Origin: Hofstenia miamia
Taxonomy: Eukaryota; Xenacoelomorpha; Acoela
NCBI GenBank assembly: GCA_004352715.1
Contig: SCFE01000025.1
Span: forward strand, 2,254,284 to 2,318,283
DNA: 64,000 nucleotides
Direction: 5' to 3'
Positions 23,443 through 36,200 of this stretch are shown piece by piece (within the stretch, counting starts at the first letter, position 1; the number at the start of each line of letters is the position of its first letter). The notes under the pieces are model-generated. The model worked only from the letters and a program-made list of their open reading frames with translations, was not told where the DNA came from and searched no databases. A program made the translations under genes and the position numbers.

Positions 23443-26400
23443 GCTATTGTTTTTTTATTTTATGATATATTTGCTTGGGAAATTTTCGCAGTATTTGTGC
23501 AACCTTACGCATTCACAAATAGGTATTTCTATTTATCCAATTCGAGCAATGCATTTTTTAAGCCTTAAGGCTCGGTTGAAAGTGCTAATCAAATATAATG
23601 TACAAGTCATTTAGAATTAATTCAAGCTTCTCCCGTAATGCTACCAAAACTGTGCGCAAATGCTGCTGCATTTTTGTCAAATTATTAACACCGGCTGCTG
23701 CATAGTTAACTCACAAATATAATCACCTTGCAAATAAGTGTGTAATGATCGGCGGTTAGGCCACAGAGGATGTCGGTTCGGTTTTTGCAAAAAATTGGTT
23801 CGCTTTCGGTTCGCTTTCGGTTTTTACTAACACATGAAAAAAACAATATCAACATCAAAGAATATTTATTAAGAAATGACAAATTTTTCTTGGCAACAAT
23901 TAAATTGCGAGCATTAGCACCAAGCAATTTAGCACGTTTCTTAGTCATGACATGTGCTTATGTTGATCCAAGTCTCTCACTATTTACACTTGACGAAGTT
24001 ATACACAAATTTTCTTGCACACATTACCAAACCAGGAAACTCTTTAGCATGGGATTTCCAAAATCCTAGACAATTGTAATTCTCTTCAAATGGCACACAT
24101 TCTGAATTATGATACTTTTCAACTTCGTTTGATGCTCGTCTTGACGTGGATGCAATGAGTTCAGAGCCAATGCTAGCAAAAATTGACATCTTGGGGAATT
24201 TTGGAACTGGAGAAGTGTTGGTTTCAACTGATATTTCATTTGCATGTTCAGACAAAATTTCTGTGACTTGGGACACCAGTTCTGCTTTTTCGTTATCGTT
24301 TTTGATAAGAGAAAACTTGAATCGAGGATCCCAAACCATAGCAACCACAAAAAGAGGCTTCCATAGTGAATCAGCAAAACCTGTACTTAGCTCATTGAGA
24401 AGGTGGTTCTTAGCAGACATCATANNNNNNNNNNNNNNNNNNNNNNNNNNNNNNNNNNNNNNNNNNNNNNNNNNNNNNNNNNNNNNNNNNNNNNNNNNNN
24501 NNNNNNNNNNNNNNNNNNNNNNNNNNNNNNNNNNNNNNNNNNNNNNNNNNNNNNNNNNNNNNNTAAATGTCAGTCCTTCAATGGTTTTCAGAAGCCCAGA
24601 TATTGCAGGATAAACAAGACAAATTGCTGGATATGAATCACCAGATAAAACTTTTGTTGCCTCTTCGCAAGGTTTCAGCAGTTGAATAATGTTTTCGAGT
24701 GATTCCCATTCATCTCTTTAGATCATTTCTGGAAAACCATTCCGTGCTCTCCTTTCCAAGTCAGCATCATTGCAAAGCATGTTAATTTCATCTCGATTAA
24801 AAACCATTTTTTCCCACATATAAAACCAAGAATTCCATCTTTCTTCAATTGACATTGGAATGGTCGCTACCGGTTTATCGTTGTTCTCCAAGATCTCGCG
24901 AAATTTTACTGCAGCTACATCACTGCGTTTGAGAAATTTCGAAACATTCATACATTTTCTTTTCAAGTTCCCAGTACAGAACTCACAGCGAGCTGCAATA
25001 GATGACACGGAATCCAAGCAAAATTGCACTCTTTTGCAGGATTTCTCATTTTTGCGACGTTGTCTGTAATATAAGCTTCAATTTCCGTACGTTCAACTTT
25101 GTACTGATCCAATAACTTGTACACGATGTTTGCAACGTTTCTGCCACTGTGAGCTAACAGTTAAACGGCTCAGTGCCAAGCGCCAGCGTGTTAACTTTGA
25201 AGTCCCTGTCGATCAATGTCAGTTGTTTCCAAATACGATTCTTTATTCACGCCTTTCCAAAAATCAAACGATATGGAACAACCAGCGTCCAAATGTTTCT
25301 CCAAAAATTTCTTCACATTTTCTTCAATTTCACGGCAAAGTTCAGGAATTATATTGATCCGTATTGATTTTTCACCAGGAATGTTGTACATCGGATTTAA
25401 AGTACCAACAAAATTTCGAAAAGATTCATTTTCTGCTATATTGTACGGTGAAAAGGAATCGATAACAAAAATTCCCATTTTCCTATTCAATTCCACTTGT
25501 TTTCGATCGTTTCGGTCATATTTTTTAATTGATTGGAACATTTGATTTATCTTGAGCGATCGCGGTTCTTTTTCATTGTCTTTTTTTAGCTTTCCAATTT
25601 CCAATAATTCCTTGTAAATCTTGCCGTGATGACGTTCCATATGCTGCCATAAGTTGCTTGTATTTGAATATTTGCAGGCAATTATTGCACCACAATNCTC
25701 CAGCTGGCATGTTGCTTTATCACCGTCCTTAATGAACTTTAGCCAGATGGCAGATTTTACTATGCGCTAATTTATTAACTTGTTTTAGCGCGCACACATT
25801 TGCCTACGCTACGCAATTTAAAATGATTGGCTCAAGGCGATGAATTTATTCCAACACAGTGTACGTGTTAAATAGGCCCTACAAAAAACCGAAATTTGTA
25901 GGTTCGAAGAAACATTATCGGTTCGGTTCCGTTTTTAAACATTCGGTTCGGTTAACAGCCGATCACTATAAGTGTGTAAACAATAAACTTCCGTTTGCAG
26001 AGATATTTCTATCAAGTTTATAGTGCATAATTGTACCAATTAAATATATTAATTTAAGTATAACCAGTCCTGTGTTACCCATTGGATGACGTTGGGATTG
26101 GAAACATTCTCAACTGCATTGCTGGACGGGATTTTAAAACATAAGTGAACGAGGAGACACTCTTCTATTGGCTTCGCGTTTCAGTTATCATTATTAGTTT
26201 GTAAATGTAAGCTTTTTAGGAAACCATCATAGATATTTAATATATTCCTGTATTGTTTGTGGTTAAAAAAATATGCAAACGGAAAAAGTTGTGAATATAT
26301 TTCAGTGAAAATTTTTCTGTTTATTATTTTTGTAATTGGCTCTAAATTGGTACTTTTTATTTAGCGCCAGGTATACACATCATTAAAATATTTAGCACCA

Positions 26401-29400
26401 AATATATATATATGTATATATATATATGAAAGTATTAAATTACTGAGCTTCATAAATGCGACCGGTTTCGATTCAAAATCTTTATCAGAACAAATTTGGA
26501 AGGAAAATTAATTACAATTAACTACACTTCAAATTAATTAAAATTGCATGCATTAGAAAATGTTGATGTTATAATAATTCTTCTGCTTATTCATTAATCT
26601 TGATCTTATTTCTTTCTTTATATATAGTGATTCTGCAATTATCGGATAGTTTGTTTTTAATAATATTTCAAAATTTTCTTTTTTAATTGGATGTTGATGT
26701 TGGTAAATTTCTGATTTAAGATGACCTGAAATATGTTCTTGGATTCTTGTAGCAGTGTCTTCGTGTCTCTCCGATGTAAGATTGTTGACAATCTTCACAT
26801 GTATATTTATAAACCAATGAAGAAGACAGTAACTTTGCTACAGGATCTTTGTTTATTAAAATATTTTGAGTTTGTAATGATGTTAAAATTGGTATTATTC
26901 TTGATTTTTTCAATTAATAAAGTAAACCAAAAAATTGTATAATTGGATTTTAGTTAACTTTACTTAAGACATCGTCAAATAAAAGAATGCAAAACTGACA
27001 TAAATAATTAAATAACAACCAATTTATTTGGGGAAATTGCAACTTACAAATATTAGAATATACTTTGATTTAGTTATGATATGTATGTCTTGCAATTTCT
27101 CGCATCAACATTTGACCGTGTTGCACTATCGTGCTGCGAAGACATATTCTTTGTCTTCCACACAACTGAAAATTATTAAATGATTATTAAATATTTCTTC
27201 TCTGGTGAACAACTCAATTACTTATATAATGAAAGACAAACTCAAAAGGGCAGTCAATTTTATATTATATGCCAAATTTGAAGAGGGAGGGCAAACTTTT
27301 TGATGTCGAGTGTACTGATACACGTCTTCTTGCCAATACACACATTTTATACATCGGGTGCACGTAATACTCGCTCTTTTTTAGCCAATCAAGCAGCGTT
27401 TACAAAAGTCACCATCATTTATCGAATTTTAATCCAAGTATTTAAACATAAGCTTCTCTTACTCGGCCCAGCTCTTGAAAATGTAGTCATAAAGTCCTTA
27501 GATTTCAAAAAAGCTTTTTTAAAAATTCTTTTTGTTTTTTCTAATTGGTTGTTCTTGTTCATCTCTGTATTTGTTTTCCACATCGCTTTCATATTCACTT
27601 TCATTATATTTATTATACCTATTACTAATTCCAGTACCAATATTTTCATCACACTGGATATTTACAATTTCTGAAGTGCTAGCTTTGGCACATATATCAT
27701 TCGACTTATTCAGAGATAATTGATTCATATAAATTCAAGCCGCTGCTTTATCCGTTCTTTTGAAGGAGGTAAGATATTAACTTTGTTGCTGTCTCTGTTG
27801 TTGCCAGCTTGGGTGTAGTGGATTTCTTTTTTGTCATCACTTGGAGCATTTTTATCAAACCGAGAATGCCATATTTTGCGAATGGATAAACGTTTCTGAA
27901 AGATTGTAAATTCTTGCTCAAGATTGCCGCAATGTTCCTTGCCACTTAAGTTTCTTGTTTATTTTTTACTTCGCACAAATCAGCCACGTAAAATGAATGT
28001 GACTGTTACTAGTGCTGACAAAGAACGGTTATTTAAGCAACTGTGGGGCATGCCATCGTTCGGTTATTCATCACATGTTCATGTGCATGACCATATGCAT
28101 TAATGTGACTTCATTCCGGCATGAGTCTTAAAAAGGCCTCCATCAGCAAGTCTGAACAGTGACAATATTAAACGAGTGCCCTGCATCATTAGGGATGTGC
28201 CAAAACGGAGTTAAATCAAAAAGGACCACTTGTTAATCGTGTTTCTCAAGCAACGGCAGCCTTTTCTCCTGAGAAGATATGCAATGAATCCAAGAAGAAT
28301 CTTGCAATCAGGTGTTCAAACCTGTTAACACATTTTGCGAGAGATAACCAAATTAGCAATGATCAATCTGATGCCATATTAACACAATATAAACGTTTTA
28401 TTCATGACAGTGCCGTATTAATAATTATGAGTTCGTTCAATGAGTTAGTACATGAACTCGATTCACTCTACAATCGTGTGAATTGGACTTGTTATTCAAA
28501 TTTTCATGTCTTTATTATGAAAGTACTTCTTCTGAGCCTTGGCTCTGCTTTCATCGAATCGGGCATCTCTGTGAACAAAAATCTCATAGATGTGAACCAA
28601 GACAAGCATACTGTGACCTCTCTCCGTGTTGTATATGATTCAATTGCTCTGAACGAAGGATCCCATAACGTAAAAATCACAGATGAAATGATTCGTTTTG
28701 TACATGGTGCAAGTGTGAAGTACGTCAAGCCCTTGAAGCCAAGAGATTTGAAAATTCTGATATAGTTACTAAGAAGAGGCAATGTGGGAAGACATTCTAG
28801 ACAAAATTGGAAGTCATCATTAATATAATGAAATGTGTAGACGTGACGAAAAGTTTTTTTGTGGTACATAACAGAGCAAATAAATCAGTTTTTTTGAACT
28901 ATCATTTGGTCAGGATAATTTCTAAAATAAGGGATGAACTTACAACAATTAATGTGGACGTAAACTTTAGGTTAGAGAAAGAAATCAGTCATCTCATCGA
29001 CCTTGCGGATAAACAAGCGGAATTAGCCGAGGTGAAAAACGATACAAAGATATAGGCTGAATCAAATGCCCTTCGTAAAGCAGCCAAAGAAAAAAGAGAA
29101 AAAAATTTCGACGCAAGCTACTTTAGATTCAAGGAGAAAATAAATTTTTTAGTTTAGCTATTTTGTACTGAGATTTATAATCAGCTTTTACTTTGTTGAT
29201 ACTTTTGGTTTTACAAACTTCGTAGCTGTAACGTTTTGTCGAAATTGCTTTGGATTTCTATGTATTCTTCGCAATATCTTATCAATTATTATTCGCTGTC
29301 TTAATTTTTGCCTGCTTTTGATTGATTTGAAATGAATTCTAACAAGTAGAATTTTGAATTAAGTACCTTGGCGAGACTTTGTATAATCCAAAATAACTTT

Positions 29401-32400
29401 TTTTAATCGTCTCTTAATTTTTCCGGAAAATGGCTTAAGTTCAGGCAGGAATTACCTGAAAAGTGAAAGAGTAAAATGTGCGCACGCGCTGTTGTTGCCT
29501 GGAAAATGGTGGAAGTTCGGCCTGGAACTGCCTTGAATTGCCTGGAAATTGATAAATTCAAATGCGCGTACACCCTGACTGTAATCTTTGTGAATGTCCT
29601 TGGATGCAAAAAAGCCCCATGGCTGCACTGGTTTTAAGGACTTGGAAAGGACAAACTCGTACAGGAACTACTGTCACTTAAAAATCATTTTGAAAGTGTT
29701 ATTTCGTGTAAAAGTGATTATTCTATCTAGCAATTACATAATCTTTTTGGCTTTTATTTATTTTGCTTTTATGGGGTTATTATCAAGATATGCATTAATA
29801 AATCATATTGTACATACACCGGTTATTTCATAGGTGAGTTTTTCGAAAATTTACAGGGCTATTGAAGAATAGTGTAGAATCATCACCCTGGCCACACTTG
29901 TCCACACAATCAATGCATGAAAAGCCATTAAATATCAAATTTCTTTTCCTTTCTTTATTTCTCTATTTAACTGTTAAATTTGTTATTTTAGAAGGATTAT
30001 GCTACAATTGTGTGGTAAGCCTCAAACTTAATATTTTGCCTAAATGCGGATATTGTTACTCAATTGCATAGACAATTGTCGATTTTGCAAATCCCTTCCC
30101 ATATATATATATATATATACCGTAAAACCTGTAATTGAAGGCCACCCTAGCGAGGAGGTTGAAAATTGTCCGCCACAGGTTTGTGTCTGAAACAGTTATC
30201 CACTTTTTTCTTTGAAGGATGGAGATACGCGCGGGTAGGTACGTACGTACGCACACACATGAAAGCACATGAACACTAATACTTCTCAAAACAGCATTAT
30301 CCAACAAATTTTTATAGACCTAAAAATACCAAAAATTGCTGGTTGAAAATAGAAGGCCACCATGTAATTGAAGGTCACCTGTAATAGAAGACCACCCTAG
30401 CAAGGAGGTTTTACGATATGTATATATATACAGGTTGTCTCATAATAAGCGCAGCTTTTAAATCTCAGTTATAAAAGGTAAAAAATGCAAACAATCGAAA
30501 TGTAACAATGTTTTATTATACATATGCATGTGTAGTTTTATGCAAAAAATTATCGCAGATGCTCAATGTGTCTTCCATTCTGTGTAAGCAACAGTTCTAT
30601 CTGCCTGTCAAACTGAACACAACCTCAGAAAATTCTTCGACTGTAAAGCGTGCACACTCTTCCATGATGCGTGTCTTGAGAGTTTCAATTGTTGTTGGTG
30701 GATTTGTATGCATCTGAATGGTGATATCAGCCGTCATCATTGCAGAATATGGAGCCTCAACAAGGCATAAGGATTTCTAACGAAACCATTGCATCCTCTG
30801 AAAGTTACTGTTTGGTTTGGTTTCACATCGCAATTCAGTGTTACTCCCTACATTTTTGACGACACAATAAATGCGGAAAGCTATTTGAACATGCTTACAT
30901 CTCACCTAAAGTCGCAACTCACTCAAAAGAGGAAACTTTCATCAACGATTTTTATGCAAGATGGAGCGCCGCCTCATTTCGCATCAAATGTTAGAAATTT
31001 TCTTATCCGCACTTTCACTCAAGAAAGATTGATTTCTCGTGGATGCAATGTGGTCTGGCCATCCAGATCACCCGATCTAAATCCATTAGATTACTGGTTT
31101 TGGGGCACACTTAAAGCCCGTATTTTCCACACAAATCCAATAATGAAAATTGAAACTATCAAGGCACGCATCATGGAAGAGTGTGCACGCTTTACAGTCG
31201 AAGAATTTTCTGCAGCTGTGTTCAGTTTGACAGGCCGAATAGAACTGTTGCTTACACAGAATGNNNNNNNNNNNNNNNNNNNNNNNNNNNNNNNNNNNNN
31301 NNNNNNNNNNNNNNNNNNNNNNNNNNNNNNNNNNNNNNNNNNNNNNNNNNNNNNNNNNNNNNNNNNNNNNNNNATATATATATAGGGTGGCGCAGAACGG
31401 TTGCCTGGTTTTTAGAAAATTTATAGGTAAAAATATTCGTATATTTATATGTACAAATTTTACAAAGTATTTTTTTTAGAATAATGACAATGTTAATGGT
31501 ATATTTTAAGACAAATGTTTACCTTCCTGTCTCATGCACAACTGCAATATTGTAGGTGCTGATCGACAGACATCCTGGCAAACATTCATGGGAATTTCAG
31601 ACATTTCTTCGAAAAATGTCCTTAATTCTGAAATTGTTCTTGGATTTCTTCCATAACCTTTATCTTTCAAATAACCCAACAAGAAAAAGTCACATGGGGT
31701 CAAATCACAAGATTTTGGAGCCCATTCTACCGAACCACGCCTTCCAACCCATCTGCCTTCGAAATTCAAGTCAAGAGCTTCTCTCACATTTCGTGCATAA
31801 ACCACATGATTTCATTGAATCTGTTGAACACATGTTGCTGCAACAGTTGCAAATAATTTACTGCATTTACGTTTCCTTCTATGAATATTGGACCTACTTT
31901 CCCAGCGTATGAAATTCCTTACCAAACATTTATTGAGGCTCGGTGTTGAATGTTTTTTTTTTCAATTAAAATATTGCCCAAATCACACAATTGTGCCGAT
32001 TAATTGTTCCGGACAAGTTAAATGTGTACTCATCAGTCCAAATAATTCGATTTACCATATCATGATAATTCTCCATTAACCTCTTAGCATATTATTCCGA
32101 AAATTTTCGTTCAGCAATAGCTAGTAAATAAATTTATGAACGATAATTCGGGATAAAATCTGAATGAAAATTGCGATGTCAGTTACTCCATAATAAAACA
32201 TAATTGATCCAAAGCAATTTGTGTAATTATCCTTCCTTATATACAGATTCAAAATCAATAATAAAATAATATGATTTTTTGCATGGAATTTGAAAAAAAT
32301 GTGTATGTTAAGAGATTAAGTTCAATAAATTTTAACATGTTTCCATTCTACGATCAAAATCATATTCTGACAAATCGTGAATAAGTCTAGGAACATCGGA

Positions 32401-32926
32401 GTGTTGCTTTAAGATCATGTAGAATTCTTTCAATTGATCGTCTACTGATATTAATTTGATGTTGTATCTGTCTGTTGTCAATTTGTTGACGAATTAACTC
32501 TTTCTTTTCTCTCTTCGTACACTTCGAGGTTTTCCAGGAGATTTTTTATGTTGTACGCTTCCAGTTGCATGAAACTGTTTCTTAATTCTCAAGACTTGTA
32601 TCAATAGTAGCATCTCCATATTCTTTTAAAAATCTCATTGAATCGCAGCTGCTTTTTGTGTAACAGAATATATGCGTACATCAAGAATTTTCTGTTGAAT
32701 ATTTTATTCAGCAATTTTGTGCGTATTAAGTAAAAATCAATAATTAGATTTAGTAATAGATATTTTAGATAGCCTTAACTACTCTGATAAGGCAGAATAG
32801 TATGTAGATATGCTAAAAATATACTTAGTAAATGTAAATAGATATTACCCATCACTGCAATATTGATCTATGCAATAAAAATAAGAAAATTTATTCCAGA
32901 GTTGTCATACAAAAATCAGACAACCT

Positions 32927-32960
<34 letters not shown>

Positions 32961-33161
32961 GGCGCAAAGTACGTGCGTTAGAGCGTGCCTGGCACATCTT
33001 AACAAAATCAAATTATAGACTAGCAATGATTTTTACTGCTAGCATATTAGTTCATATGCCCTGATTGCGTTTGTGTTATAGGTGGCCATTTAAAAGTTTG
33101 CTTGCCAGTGAAATACAATAGGGTTGTAAATAGAACGCTAGCTTAGGTTAAAAAAACGGGA

Positions 33162-33207
<46 letters not shown>

Positions 33208-36200
33208 AATGTTATTTTTACGATATATTAACTATTTGTTTTAGATTTGTGAATTAATTCGAGAAAACCTTTCTAGCTTTCCTCTGGCCTTTCTGTTAGG
33301 ATTTTATGTTTCCACTGTTTACTCACGTTGGTGGGATTTATTCAATAGCATTCCTTGGGTTTCTTCATTGGCGGACATTGTAACTGTATCAGTACGACCC
33401 AAATGTAATACCACTGATAGTGATTACCCAAAACAACGAGAAGAAGCGCAACGAATTGCCTTTACAATATTGCGTTATGTGAATCTTTCATTTGCCATGG
33501 TTTTGCGAAATATTTGTACGCCAATTCACAAAGTTGTCAAGGGTCGTCAATTAGTTAATATTGGTATGTATACTGTAATTATTTGATGGAAATATTTTTT
33601 GTAGTAAGTACTGGGTTTCACTTTAGACATTAGTGAGACTATGTGATTGAGAACTTCATTAATTTTATTTAACTCTCGTTTTGTCAATCATTATGTTCAA
33701 AACATTTATATTGTATTTTTATTAGAATAAATCAGAGAATCCACTCTGCCTGGAAAATCTATTCTCCATTGACAGTGATCGAGAGTGAATTAAATTTGTT
33801 TTTTCTCATCGCTCTCATTGTTTACTGCCTTTCAATCTCTTTTGTTTTTCAATTCAGACTGACTGCTAAATAGTGTTTCAACAAATTTTTATAATTCATT
33901 TTATTGAGAAATTTTTATTTTTGTATATTAACAATAAAATAATGCTGTTGGCGTCGTGGAACAAAATATAACATGAACTAAGCAAGTGATAGTCATACCA
34001 AGCATGAAAACACTATTTCCAAGCGGGGCTTATTTTCCATAACATTTTCACTTTTGACATAAGGTTACAGCCTAATTGCAGTCGAACACTTTAATTTTAT
34101 TAGATCAATCCTTAGAAAATGTGTATACGATTTTTAAATCCCTAAGTTTTAGTGGTAAAATGCTTATTGCATTAAAATTAGTGTTCAAAATTTTAGGGTT
34201 AGCTAGAGAAGATGAACTAAAAATGTTGTTCGATAGCCATGAATTAAACATGCAGTCCGGTTCCCAAAACGTTACATCTGAGAAACGAACCACTATTTGG
34301 CAATGGTGGGTTCCCATGATTTGGGCCTCCCAACTCTCTCGAAAAGCCCTTGATCTCGGATACATCGCTTCTGAGCATCAATTTGTTGTTCTTCTGGAGG
34401 TATATCTTTTTCAATTCCCAAATTATGTATACACTTTATTTAAAAAAGATTTCCCAAACTTATACGTTCAATAAGTTCAGGTAGGACTTGAGTGAGATAT
34501 AATATCGTTCATACTATCTTGTTTTATCAGATGGTAAACGATAAATCCGCCGTAATAGTAGAACGTTTTGTAAAAAAATCGACCGATAAAAGAACAAAAT
34601 CGATCGTTCACACTAGCGACTTATAATAAATGATAAAAATCGATGTTCTGAACACACTTAGATGTATATTTTATTGCTCATTGCGTTTTGTTTAGAGATT
34701 AAATGATTTCAAAGGAGGTTGTGGTGCCTTAGTTTGCTATGACTGGATCAATATTCCTTTGCCGTACACTCAGGTAATATATTTTAAGCGGGTGTATTGT
34801 ATGACCAACCTTTATTCTTGAAGTATATCTAGTAATTGAGCGATTCATATTTCTAAAACTAGTTGAAATCATTTTTCAATTACAAATTTGTTTTTATTTT
34901 TAGGTCGGAGCATGGTGTTGTAATACATAAAATTCCACTGTTTAGGTAGTTTTTTACATTCTCATCTTATTTTTTAATATGAATTTTTTACTTTAATTTT
35001 CATTTGCACTTAATGATGTTAATACAATTGTTATTTTTATTTATGTGATGTCTCTTAGGTGGTCAGTCTTTGTGTTTATGCCTATTTTTTCTTGGAACTC
35101 TTTGGTTCTCAGCAAAATCCACAGAAAGAGGGAAACTTTGTCTTTGAAAATCTTACACACCACTCATTTCAAAGTGTTCCTTATGCACTAATTTTGAAAT
35201 TCTTCATATATTACGGTTGGCTAAAGGTATTCTATTTTTGGTATCTTGCTTGGAAATTTTTTGGTGAAACCTAAAAAACCTATATACAATTTTTTACTTA
35301 TATATATATATATATATATATATACATTTGTGCATGTTAAGAACCCGCTAGCTTGCGCTTTGTACAATTCACACGCACACTTACGCTTTGTACTCTATTA
35401 ACTTTCGTACAAAATTTCTCGAAAACTATATAGTTTTGTAGCTTTTAAATTATGGCAATGTAATTCTATTTAGCATTTTGATGTATACTGATTTTTGGAG
35501 CAGAGACAACAAATGTGAAAAAAAAGTTTTCCATAATCCGCAGCCTTGACCTTTGTGCAAAAACATTTTATCAAAAAAAAATATTTCGACAATCAACAAT
35601 TGTTACAAAATCTAACTTAAGAAACTCGATAAAGCTTGATTTCCTTTAGAATGAATTTTTAAACCAGATATTTTTTCGTTTACTGGTACACCAAGTGCAC
35701 GAAATGACTTTTAGCTTCGTCTTTGTTGATATTTTTTGATATAACCTTGTGTGTTTAGAAATTGCTTTAAAGCAATTTTTTGTGTATTCCATTGAACACG
35801 ATTTTCACGAAATTTGAATGACTTATTAAATTTCTGCAATCCTGAATTTTCATAATTAATATGATCTGCACAACTTAAAGCATTGCTTTGGTAATCTTTA
35901 CCTTCATAAAGATTTGTTACCCGCCAACACTAACGTGTTCTCTTTGCTTAATTTATACCTTCAACCGGTATAAGAATTCAGCTCATACTTAAAGTTTGAA
36001 AACTTTGGCCTGACTAACGATTTGGCTCTGTTGCAGGATAGAGTATCAATAAGAGTGAAAACTCAGTAATTCATTGAACTCATCAAACCTAGGTGCAGTA
36101 ACAACAGTTTCATACTGTCTATGATCTGGTTAGTGGAGTACCGCAGGGTTCTATACTTGAATCAATTCTATTGCGGGTTATCTGGGAAAAAAGGAATGCT

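Larger units (their letters stand above)
23743..25968 (-). mobile_element. hAT transposon with perfect 8-bp target duplication
   Basis: The ends are TAATGATCGGCGGTTA (23743-23758) and, reverse-complemented, TAGTGATCGGCTGTTA (25953-25968), 14 of 16 identical. TAAGTGTG lies directly outside both (23735-23742 and 25969-25976). GGTTCGGTT words are repeated just inside each end. The interior encodes a broken BED-finger hAT transposase on the minus strand. The element sits in bestrophin intron 1. The perfect duplication suggests a fairly recent insertion. Confidence 0.9.
22905..33244 (+). other. Bestrophin intron 1, 10.3 kb, transposon-filled
   Basis: Bounded by GTAGGT and TTTTAG, phase 0 on both sides. 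It holds a hAT element, a Penelope fragment, a transposase relic, a MITE and two mariner-type elements, described separately. Against human BEST1 roughly ten residues are missing at this junction, so an undetected micro-exon is possible. Confidence 0.7.
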
